64,000 bases of DNA, taken from the NCBI RefSeq assembly GCF_002836515.1, contig NZ_PJBC01000012.1:1-64000 (forward strand), written 5' to 3'. This document shows positions 35,179 through 42,080 of this stretch, piece after piece. The notes beneath the pieces are model-generated. The model saw only the letters and a program-made list of their open reading frames with translations, did not search any database and was not told the DNA's origin. Position numbers and translations under genes: made by a program. Every line of letters starts with the position of its first letter. The first letter of the stretch is position 1. The stretch comes from Pseudomonas sp. Choline-02u-1. GTDB lineage: Bacteria > Pseudomonadota > Gammaproteobacteria > Pseudomonadales > Pseudomonadaceae.

Positions 35179-36786
35179 ATGAAAACTCAAGTGATGTGGT
35201 CCAAATCGGCAATTGCGCTGGCATTGATTCTTTCTGTAGGGCTCGTCGGCTGCAGCAGCGGTGGTGGCGGACATCGCAGCAGCTCGGGCAGCTCGACGGC
35301 GGACGGCACAGCGGGCACCGATGGCAGCGGTGGCGCGGGTGGCGCGGATGGCGGAACCGGCGGCGATACGGCCGGCACTGGCGGCACTGGTGGCACCGGC
35401 GGCGATACCGCAGGCACTGGTGGAACCGGCGGCACTGGCGGCACTGGCGGAACAGGCGGCGGCACCGATCCGAGCAATCCAACCAACCCGACCGACCCCA
35501 CCAACCCGACCAATCCCGCTGCACCTTCGCTGGTAACCACAACACTTGTTCAGGACGTCGGCAAAACCGTCAGCGGTGTCGGCGATGGCGTCGGCCAGAT
35601 CGGCGATTCGCTGAGCACTGTTCCGGTCGCTGGCGGCATCGTGCAAAGCGTGGCCAACACCACCGGCAACGTGGTCAGCACCTTGGGCGATGGCGTCACT
35701 GATGGCATCGGCAAACTGGCCACTGACCCCAACGGCCTGACCACCACCGTGGCCTCGGTTGGCGGTGTGGTTTCCGATGTTGGCAACGGCGTGTCGGACC
35801 TCAGCGTCAAACTGAACACTGCGACCCGTAGCGTTCCCGTCGTTGGCGGTGTAGTCACCCGGGTGGCGCCACTGGTCGATGGCATCGGCGAAAAAGTCAC
35901 CATGCTCGGCGACACCCTCAACACCTCACTGACCAGCGGACCGACCAGCCAGTTGACCAACAAGCTCGGCAGCGGCCTGGTGCCAGTGATCGCCATGGTT
36001 GAAAGCACCACCGACAAACTCGGCGTTGCCACCGGCCTGGGTGATCCGCTCAAAGGGGCGATTGCGACAGTCGGTGGCACTGTGAACAGCCTCGGCGGCA
36101 AGCTCACCGATGCCGGCAACGACAATGCCCTGACCAACACCCTCGGCGGCGCCCTGAGCAACACCGGCACGGCGGTCGGCAAAGCGGGCGGCCTGGTGTC
36201 CAATGGCACTGGCTCGGGTAATGGCGGCATCGGTGGCATCGGTGGCGGGCTGGGCGGCACCGGTCTGCTGCAAACCGTGGGCGGCGCCGTGGTCAACGTC
36301 GGCAGCGGTCTGAATGCCGGCAGCACCAGCGGCGTGGTCAGTGCCGGCGGCGTCACCGCTGGCGGGCTGGGCAACACGATAGCTTCGCTCAACACCGTAC
36401 TTGGAGGCTCGGGCACGCCGATCACGGCAACCACTTCGCCGCTGGCCAGCGTCGGCACCGCAGTCGGTGCAGGCCTCAATCCGGTCACCAGCGCCGTCAC
36501 CACTGTGACTCAACAGGTGGGTGCCGCTACCGGTCTCGGCACTCCGGTTGCCGGTATCACCAGTCAAGTCGGCGCTGCGGTCGGCAATCTCGGCGGGGCG
36601 ATTGCCGCAACCAACAACCCGGTCACCACAGCGGTCGGCGGTCTGGTCAGCAATGTCGGCGGCACAGTGGCGGCAGTGGGTGGTCTGGTCAACGGTGGCA
36701 CTGCTACCAGCGGCGGCACGGCAACCGGTGGTCTGGGCGGTGTACTCGGCGGCCTGACCGGTGCGTTGAGCGGCACTCAACGCTGA
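35179..36786 (+). CDS. Gly-rich collagen-like lipoprotein, likely surface adhesin
   Basis: A 535-residue predicted lipoprotein. The signal sequence ends in the lipobox LVGC with the lipidated Cys at 25 followed by Ser-Ser, which predicts outer-membrane targeting. Residues 26-105 are Gly/Ser/Asp/Thr-rich with Gly-Thr-Gly triplets, then a (S/T)NP-repeat linker (DPSNPTNPTDPTNPTNP). About 420 residues rich in Gly, Val, Thr and Asn follow, with recurring VGGxV patterns. Two better-matched internal repeats are LGVATGLGDPLKGAIATVGG and VGAATGLGTPVAGITSQVGA. It has no catalytic motif and very few charged residues. A TpsB-type transporter is next on the same strand. It is probably a surface matrix or adhesion protein; the exact role is unknown. 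Confidence 0.8.
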   Translation: MKTQVMWSKSAIALALILSVGLVGCSSGGGGHRSSSGSSTADGTAGTDGSGGAGGADGGTGGDTAGTGGTGGTGGDTAGTGGTGGTGGTGGTGGGTDPSNPTNPTDPTNPTNPAAPSLVTTTLVQDVGKTVSGVGDGVGQIGDSLSTVPVAGGIVQSVANTTGNVVSTLGDGVTDGIGKLATDPNGLTTTVASVGGVVSDVGNGVSDLSVKLNTATRSVPVVGGVVTRVAPLVDGIGEKVTMLGDTLNTSLTSGPTSQLTNKLGSGLVPVIAMVESTTDKLGVATGLGDPLKGAIATVGGTVNSLGGKLTDAGNDNALTNTLGGALSNTGTAVGKAGGLVSNGTGSGNGGIGGIGGGLGGTGLLQTVGGAVVNVGSGLNAGSTSGVVSAGGVTAGGLGNTIASLNTVLGGSGTPITATTSPLASVGTAVGAGLNPVTSAVTTVTQQVGAATGLGTPVAGITSQVGAAVGNLGGAIAATNNPVTTAVGGLVSNVGGTVAAVGGLVNGGTATSGGTATGGLGGVLGGLTGALSGTQR

Positions 36787-36840
36787 ATTGCACCTGGCCG
36801 ATTCGACGGCCTTACCTACAGCGCCTACGCTTGGTTGAGG

Positions 36841-36871
36841 GCGGAAGATTCCCACGAGTCTTCCGCTTTTT
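36841..36871 (+). terminator. Terminator between the lipoprotein and TpsB genes
   Basis: GCGGAAGA-N10-TCTTCCGC followed by TTTTT, 54 bases after the lipoprotein stop and 48 before the TpsB start. It would make downstream expression partial or separate. Confidence 0.82.
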
Positions 36872-36918
36872 CTTAGGAAAAATCAGCCTCGTGCTGTGTC
36901 CTGACCATGGAGTGTCCT

Positions 36919-38589
36919 ATGCGCGTCCTGGCATCCCTGCTGTGCCTGAGCCTCAGTTCCGTTGCCCTCGCCGACACCTTGCCCAGCTTTCTCAACAGTA
37001 ACGAAACCACGCGCAACCTGCCCGTACCCAACCTGCCCGCCGACGCCTATCGCCCGAGCGCGGCACCGCTGCAAGTGCCCGACCCGGGCGCGACCGCCGC
37101 ACAGCCACTGCTGATGGAAACCAGGGTCAACCTCAAGACCGTGCAGATCGAAGGCGGCACGATCTATCCGCTCAACGAACTCGCGCAAATCTACAAGCCT
37201 CTGATCGGCCGCCAGGCCAGCCTTGCCGAACTGATCGAAGCCACGCGCAACATCACCCGCCGCTATCAGCAGGATGGCTATCTGTTGTCGTACGCGTTCC
37301 TGCCGCAACAGAACTTCGATGACGGCGTGGCCCGCGTGGTGCTGGTCGAGGGCTACGTGCGCGATATCCAGATGCAGGGCGACATTGGCCGGGTCAAAGG
37401 CCAGCTCGACAAACTCGCCGCGAAAATCCAGGCCGAACGCCCGCTGACGCGCAAGACCTTCGAGCGCTACACCACGCTGATGAGCCGCATTCCCGGGGTA
37501 ACCATTCAAGCGCAAGTGCCACCGCCGGGCACCACCGATGGCGCGACCACTCTGGTTGCCCAGGCCAGTCGCAAACCGTTCACCAGTACCCTGAGCACCA
37601 CCGAAGACAACCGCAACGGCCCGCAGGCGTTGCTCGGTGTCAGCAGCAATTCGCAAACCTCGATGGGCGAACAGTTGAGCCTCAGCGGCCTGTTCCCGCC
37701 GGGCGACGACAAAGAACATTACTACCGTCTCGACTACAGTCAGTTCCTCGACACCGAGGGCACGCAACTCAACGTTTCGGCCTCGCGTTACCGCGCCGAC
37801 CCGAACACCGAAGTGCTGGTGGGCGGTGGCGGACGCCTGAGTACCCATCGCGAGAACGATCGCTATTCGATCGGCTTCAGCACGCCCCTGATCGCCTCCG
37901 CCAACGAACTGCTGACCGCCGGCTCGCGCCTGTATGCGGTCGACGACAAGACACGCTACGACGGCATCAACTTTCCCTTCAGCACCGAACTGCGCACCGA
38001 CGTCCGCGCCCTCGCCTTCGAAGGCGACTGGCGCAAAGCCGACGCCCGCCAACTGCGCATCCTCAGCGCCGGCGTTTACCAGGGCTTCGACAGCCTCGGC
38101 GCAAGCACCAACTATGACGACATCGATCTGGATTTCTTCCGCGTGCGCCTGTCCGGCGTGCAGAGCGACAAGTTTCTCGACAACTGGCAAGGCGTGCTCT
38201 CGGCCGCGTTGTACTGGAGCGACGACACCTTGCCCGACAGCGAACGCGCGGTGTTCGGCGGGCAGAATTTCGGCCGCGGCTACCCCGACGATCAGGCCTC
38301 GGGCGACAAGGGTTGGGGCGTGGCCTACGAGGTCAACTACAGCTACAACCGCGACGGCAACTGGGTGCGCATCCTGCAACCCTACGTAGTGCTCGACCGC
38401 TCGCGCAGCTGGTTCAACCAACTGCCGGTGCAGGCCAACAACCTGTCATCGACTGCCCTCGGGCTGCGCTTTGGTGATGCCAGGTATTACAACGTGGCCC
38501 TGGAAGTGGCGAAGGCCATGTCCGATGAAGCGCTGGACACGTTCAATCGCAAGCCGCGGTACAGCATCAGTTTCAGTTATCAGTTGTGA
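36919..38589 (+). CDS. TpsB / ShlB-FhaC-HecB family outer-membrane transporter
   Basis: A 556-residue outer-membrane protein. A signal peptide (VLASLLCLSLSSVALA) is followed by a Pro-rich plug-like stretch, then two POTRA domains: about residues 75-155 (VNLKTVQIEGGTIYPLNEL ... ARVVLVEGYV) and 155-215 (QMQGDIGRVKGQL ...). A 16-strand-type barrel follows, with the conserved loop motif seen as FGRGYPDDQ near 455 in place of VRGY. It ends in a C-terminal aromatic-rich strand SISFSYQL. TpsB proteins secrete a partner carrying an N-terminal TPS domain. The neighbour lipoprotein lacks one, so the partner is uncertain. The start ATG 36919 has GGAG upstream. Confidence 0.9.
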   Translation: MRVLASLLCLSLSSVALADTLPSFLNSNETTRNLPVPNLPADAYRPSAAPLQVPDPGATAAQPLLMETRVNLKTVQIEGGTIYPLNELAQIYKPLIGRQASLAELIEATRNITRRYQQDGYLLSYAFLPQQNFDDGVARVVLVEGYVRDIQMQGDIGRVKGQLDKLAAKIQAERPLTRKTFERYTTLMSRIPGVTIQAQVPPPGTTDGATTLVAQASRKPFTSTLSTTEDNRNGPQALLGVSSNSQTSMGEQLSLSGLFPPGDDKEHYYRLDYSQFLDTEGTQLNVSASRYRADPNTEVLVGGGGRLSTHRENDRYSIGFSTPLIASANELLTAGSRLYAVDDKTRYDGINFPFSTELRTDVRALAFEGDWRKADARQLRILSAGVYQGFDSLGASTNYDDIDLDFFRVRLSGVQSDKFLDNWQGVLSAALYWSDDTLPDSERAVFGGQNFGRGYPDDQASGDKGWGVAYEVNYSYNRDGNWVRILQPYVVLDRSRSWFNQLPVQANNLSSTALGLRFGDARYYNVALEVAKAMSDEALDTFNRKPRYSISFSYQL

Positions 38590-38600
38590 GAAGCGGCGGC

Positions 38601-38629
38601 GTGTCAGTCGGGAGTCTTTCAACTGACAC
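38601..38629. terminator. Hairpin after the TpsB gene
   Basis: GTGTCAGT-N13-ACTGACAC, 12 bases after the stop. There is no T-run, so it may be a weak terminator or a mRNA-stabilising hairpin. Confidence 0.45.
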
Positions 38630-38824
38630 ACCCTCTTCGTGAAATGGTTCGGGCTATTCAACCGAGTTATCGCACCGCTTAAACCAGCCGTTTAAACACA
38701 CGCCCCGTTACCTAGCAACAGCCCACAAATCCTTGCGCCATTGCCTACGGCTACGCCAGAATCCGCCGGCTTGTGCGCCTGGGGCGCGGGTTCTATCGTT
38801 TGCCTGCCACTGCTCATCAGTGGT

Positions 38825-39027
38825 CGGGTTTAGTCGCCCGCTTGTCCACGCCGCACAGGTCCCTGTCAGCCAGGTATTGCATACCTGCACTTGATGGTGG
38901 CTGTGCGCAGGGCGCCTCCGGGCGCGCCGATTTCGTGGCTCATCGGTCGACTAACCTGCGTGCAGCTGCCTCCCTTTCGTTTAGTCGCGAACGGGTTGCG
39001 GCCCTACTCCATCAGGAGACTGAGCCC
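38825..39027 (+). promoter_or_regulatory. Structured leader RNA of DUF6124 gene, copy 1
   Basis: A predicted fold with a matching partner at 49036-49255. The core is a 16-pair stem, GGTGGCTGTGCGCAGG (38896-38911) with CCTGCGTGCAGCTGCC (38955-38970). It encloses hairpins GCGCC-TCCG-GGCGC and CCGAT-N10-ATCGG and the linker TCGACTAA. A 4-pair hairpin on each side (CGGG/CCCG at 38825-38840 and TTCG/CGAA at 38976-38991) presents the same loop TTTAGTCG, which can pair with the linker. The second of these hairpins is about 20 bases before the ribosome site. Confidence 0.6.
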
Positions 39028-39375
39028 GTGAAAAAGATAACGCCCGATCCACCCGTTGCCGATCCGCTCCTCGAAGCGCAAAAGCTCAAGGAAGCCGCCG
39101 ACCGCGCCATCGATTACTACCTCAACCCCCGCCTCATCAAAGACCCCGCCGCACCGCGCAAACCCAGCACCCTGTTCCTCGTCGACCCGGCTGCGGATAA
39201 CGAAACCCTGTTGGTACATGCCTGCGAATCACTGGCCTCGGCGAGCATCATGGCCAGCGACCTCGCCGGATTTATCGATGGACCGCAGCGCAGCTCCCTG
39301 TTGGGGATACAGCAAGTGATCATGCTGGGCGAACTGGCGGTCAACCGCGTACTGGACAGGCTGGTGCCTGAGTGA
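39028..39375 (+). CDS. DUF6124-family small protein
   Basis: A 115-residue soluble protein. It has a Pro-rich start (KKITPDPPVADPLLEAQ), a helical middle (KEAADRAIDYYLNP), and a conserved core STLFLVDPAADNETLLVHACESLASASIMASDLAG, given here as LLVHACESLASAS, then a C-terminal helix LLGIQQVIMLGELAVNRVLD. The GTG start has AGGAG upstream; upstream in-frame codons lie in the structured leader and are rejected. I recall this family as Pseudomonas-restricted and of unknown function. A broken paralogue lies at 48673-49035. Confidence 0.82.
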   Translation: MKKITPDPPVADPLLEAQKLKEAADRAIDYYLNPRLIKDPAAPRKPSTLFLVDPAADNETLLVHACESLASASIMASDLAGFIDGPQRSSLLGIQQVIMLGELAVNRVLDRLVPE

Positions 39376-39422
39376 CGGGAGGGAAAAGCAGTTGCAGGTG
39401 GTGAGTCATAGAGAGATGTAGT

Positions 39423-39733
39423 GGCGGGCAGGCCGCCTTCGCGAGCAAGCCCGCTTCCGCAGAAAAGCAAAAGCTAAAGATCGCAGCCTTCGGCAGCTCC
39501 TACGGTTGGATCGCGTAACACTCAAGAACAGGTCGGCGGGCAGGCCGCCTTCGCGAGCAAGCCCGCTTCCGCAGAAAAGCAAAAGCTAAAGATCGCAGCC
39601 TTCGGCAGCTCCTACAGTTGGATCGCGTAAGACTCAAGAACAGGTCGGCTGCCGGGCCGCCTTCGCGAGCAGGCTCGCTCCCACAGAACAGCAAAAGCAA
39701 AAGCAAAAGATCGCAGCCTTCGGCAGCTCCTAC
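39423..39733 (+). repeat. Three tandem 112-base units, each with two REP types
   Basis: Units begin at 39423, 39535 and 39647. Each holds a CCTTCGCGAGCAAGCCCGCT-type REP, an AGCAAAAGC-rich spacer and a GATCGCAGCCTTCGGCAG-type REP in the same orientation. Units 1 and 2 are almost identical; unit 3 has diverged (GAGCAGGCTCGCTCCCACAG). Confidence 0.9.
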
Positions 39734-40101
39734 ACGATGAGCGTTAGCTCCAGTAAAGCTTTTGATCTTGATCCACCGGCGACGTCGGAAGGCTGAGTGG
39801 AGGGATTGATCCGGGCGGGGGAGCGCAGCGACCGTCTGGCGCAGCCAGACACAGCGCAAGGAGGTGCAGCGAAGCAAACCGTAGCCGCTGCGCCCGGATC
39901 GATCCCGCAGCGAAGGAACCCGAGCCTGCGAGGGCCGAACGTAGGAGCAAGCGTTTTTTTGCTTACTTTTTTACTGGGTCGGCATTCCGGGCGTTTGTAA
40001 AAAAAGTAAGTCGCCGTAAGGGCGAAACCGCCAGCCGCAACACCCGCAGGAACGGATATTCACCCACCCCCAAGAACACGGTCGGCCCAAAGGCCGCCGA
40101 G
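39734..40101 (+). repeat. Dispersed structured element, copy A (about 370 bases)
   Basis: Aligns along its length with 49469-49836: CGATGAGCGTTAGCTC start, a GC-rich middle, GCCGTAAGGGCGAAACCGCC, and a GGTCGGCCCAAAGGCCGCC end. Within it, GATCCGGG plus GCGCAGCG (39808-39830 region) can pair with CGCTGCGCCCGGATC (39886-39900) around an inner hairpin GTCTGGC-GCA-GCCAGAC. It follows a REP and ends at the stop of a response-regulator gene. No protein is credible in it. Confidence 0.8.
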
Positions 40102-40515
40102 TCACACGACCTCGACCCGAGGCTTGGGAAACAGATTATCGAGAGTCTCCAACAACCTCACGTGATAAATCGGCTTGCGAAACAGATCCAGCACCTGCAA
40201 CCGCAACATATCGCTGACATCCTCCATATCCGCATGCCCCGACATCACAATCACCGGCAAATGCTCCCGCGACGTATGCTCACGCAACCGCCTGATCAAC
40301 GACATGCCCGACTCCTCCGGCATGCGCAGATCAGTAATCACCAAAGCAATATCCGGATGCCGGGTCAGATGATGCAATGCCAGCTTCACCGACGTCGCGG
40401 TATGACAGGCAAACCCCTCCCCCTCCAGCAACTCTGCCAACTCCAGCAACGCGTCTTCTTCATCATCAACCAGAAGCAGTTGTTGGCGGGACGACGAAGA
40501 CGCGTTCATGGGCAA
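40102..40515 (-). CDS. Stand-alone response-regulator receiver protein
   Basis: A 137-residue CheY-like protein with no output domain. It has the acidic pair in LLLVDDEEDA near residue 17, the phosphorylated Asp in LVITDLRMPEESG near 61, the Ser/Thr switch in VIVMSGHAD, and the Lys in LFRKPIYH. It is in the same orientation as the pilin gene, 74 bases downstream of it, so it is probably part of Tad pilus control and a possible partner of PprA. ATG 40509 is an alternative start. Confidence 0.88.
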   Translation of the reverse strand: MPMNASSSSRQQLLLVDDEEDALLELAELLEGEGFACHTATSVKLALHHLTRHPDIALVITDLRMPEESGMSLIRRLREHTSREHLPVIVMSGHADMEDVSDMLRLQVLDLFRKPIYHVRLLETLDNLFPKPRVEVV

Positions 40516-40589
40516 TACCTGAATGCTGAAGAATTAATCCAGTGTAGTGCGATATCAGCCAGGTGCAGTGTTCACACGTCCGCAACGCC

Positions 40590-40790
40590 CTAAGGAGTCG
40601 CAGCCGGAAGTGCATTCAGAATGCTGTCGAATATCGCCAGGATCCGTTCCCCGATCGGCGTTATGAATGCCACAACCACCACCGCCACCATCGCCACCAC
40701 AATCGCATACTCGATCGCCGAAGCCCCCTCTTCGCTGCGGGCAAACGCGCGAGCCCTGGCGATCACATAATCCAGATTCAGACCCAACAT
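40590..40790 (-). CDS. flp: Flp type IVb pilin
   Basis: A 66-residue prepilin. A leader of about 24 residues ends EEG, followed by ASAIEYAIVVAMVAVVVVAF, given here as ASAIEYAIVVAMV, with the Glu at +5 and the Tyr typical of Flp pilins. Cleavage after the Gly by the FppA peptidase is expected. The start ATG 40790 has GGAGTGGAG upstream; ATG 40853 would add 21 non-leader residues. It is transcribed away from the assembly operon. Confidence 0.93.
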   Translation of the reverse strand: MLGLNLDYVIARARAFARSEEGASAIEYAIVVAMVAVVVVAFITPIGERILAIFDSILNALPAATP

Positions 40791-41118
40791 AGCTCCACTC
40801 CTTCGCGCCTCTGGCGCCGACATCACCACCGCGGCAAGGTTCCACCGTGCCACTTGAGCATTGTCAACAAACCCCCGCGCAACAACTGTAAGAACGCATT
40901 AATCACAAAGCATTAATCCCTGCGTGTCTCGGCCCTTTGCAGCAGTCAATTGGGCAGGACCCAGACTTTGGTGGGTTATTTGCCTGTCATTAATGGCGCT
41001 TTTGCTTGGATCAGCTAGCTTGGAAATAGCGAAATAGTTGCATGTTCATAACTGCCGAAGCAGTCCGCCTTTCGCAAGCAAATGCAGTCGGTTGTGCAGC
41101 AGGAAAGGGAGAGCCGTC
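40791..41118. promoter_or_regulatory. Divergent promoter region of flp and the tad operon
   Basis: A 328-base noncoding gap. GCATTAATC occurs twice, 14 bases apart (40896-40904 and 40910-40918), with a related CATTAATG at 40988-40995. These are candidate operator sites, for example for PprB, which activates the Tad genes in P. aeruginosa. The assignment is inference. Confidence 0.45.
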
Positions 41119-42060
41119 ATGAACAGTCGCGTCACCATGGGCCTTGCCGCGTTGCTGTTGCTGGGGGCAGTTTTCGTCGGCTACTGGGGACTCGTGCTCA
41201 GCCGTCAGCCGGCCCCGGTCGTCGACGTGCCCGTGGCATCAGCGGTCAGCGTTGAACAGACTGTCGCGATTGCCGCAGACCAGACCCGCCAACCGGTAGT
41301 GATGCTGCTGCATGACGTGCCGCCGTTCACGCCGTTGACCGCCGCCGACGTGACCGTGGAAAAACTGCGCAGCGCACCGGCCGGCAGCCTGGCCACTGTC
41401 GAACAGGCAGTGGGCCGCACGCCATGGCGCCACCTCAGCGCCGGCACCTGGCTCAATGACGAAAGCTTCCAGGCCGGCGGTGCGCTGGCGCGAATGATCC
41501 GCCGCGATGAACGCGCGCTGACCGTGGCCGTCGATGAAGTGATCGGTGCTGCCGGGCAATTGCTGCCGGGCGATTACGTCGATGTGCTGCTGTACCTGCG
41601 CGAGGATGCAAGCAACCTGCAGCAGTCGGCGCAGATCGCCATTCCGGCTCTGCGCGTGCTCGGCATTGGCGATCAGTACGGCCTGACCAATGACGGCCAA
41701 CCGGCTTCGCCCAGCCTCAGTGCCGAAGAAAAAATCAAACAGGACCAACGCCGCATCGCCGCGCGCACCGTGGTGCTGGCGGTGCCGGAACAACTGCTCA
41801 GTCGTCTGATGCTGGCAACCCAGGTCGGCACGTTACGCCTCGCGGTGCGCAGCAGCGAAGAACAACGGCTGGCCAAATATTGGGCCGGCGAAACGCAATC
41901 GCCCGTGCACCTGGATCGCGCCAACAGCCAGCTCTTCCAGTTCACCCAACTCGCCCTGGGCAGTGCCCAGCGAGCACCTGCCACCGCGAGTGCCGGCGCG
42001 GCGCCGAGGCCTGCGGTGGAAATCATTCGCGGCAATCAGATCAGCCAACAAACCCCATGA
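41119..42060 (+). CDS. rcpC: Flp pilus assembly protein RcpC/CpaB
   Basis: A 313-residue inner-membrane-anchored periplasmic protein with an N-terminal helix (VTMGLAALLLLGAVFVGYWG). A SAF-like domain follows (VVMLLHDVPPFTPLTAADV, LSAGTWLNDESF) and then the RcpC part (DERALTVAVDEVIGAAGQLLPGDYVDVLL). It supports the secretin of the Tad secretion system. The start ATG 41119 has GGGAGAG upstream. It is the first gene of the tad operon. Confidence 0.9.
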   Translation: MNSRVTMGLAALLLLGAVFVGYWGLVLSRQPAPVVDVPVASAVSVEQTVAIAADQTRQPVVMLLHDVPPFTPLTAADVTVEKLRSAPAGSLATVEQAVGRTPWRHLSAGTWLNDESFQAGGALARMIRRDERALTVAVDEVIGAAGQLLPGDYVDVLLYLREDASNLQQSAQIAIPALRVLGIGDQYGLTNDGQPASPSLSAEEKIKQDQRRIAARTVVLAVPEQLLSRLMLATQVGTLRLAVRSSEEQRLAKYWAGETQSPVHLDRANSQLFQFTQLALGSAQRAPATASAGAAPRPAVEIIRGNQISQQTP

Positions 42061-42080
42061 CTGCGCAAGGATTCACGTGC

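Noticed and set aside
36883..38421. A 512-codon minus-strand frame opposite the TpsB gene
   Set aside because: Antisense shadow; the plus strand has a signal peptide, POTRA domains and barrel, and the minus strand shows nothing.
38825..39027. DUF6124 leaders as integron attC sites
   Set aside because: attC sites need the conserved GTTRRRY / RYYYAAC core. Copy 1 has a weak likeness, but copy 2 has GTGAGAA/TTCTCAC instead, and no integrase gene is present.
39423..39733. Tandem repeats as a CRISPR array
   Set aside because: Units are 112 bases and almost wholly repeated, with no unique spacers and no cas genes; the parts are REP elements.
39500..39877. Two similar minus-strand frames, here and at 49365-49613
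   Set aside because: They look alike only because the dispersed element and REPs are repeated. They run through REP hairpins, lack ribosome sites and have no plausible product.
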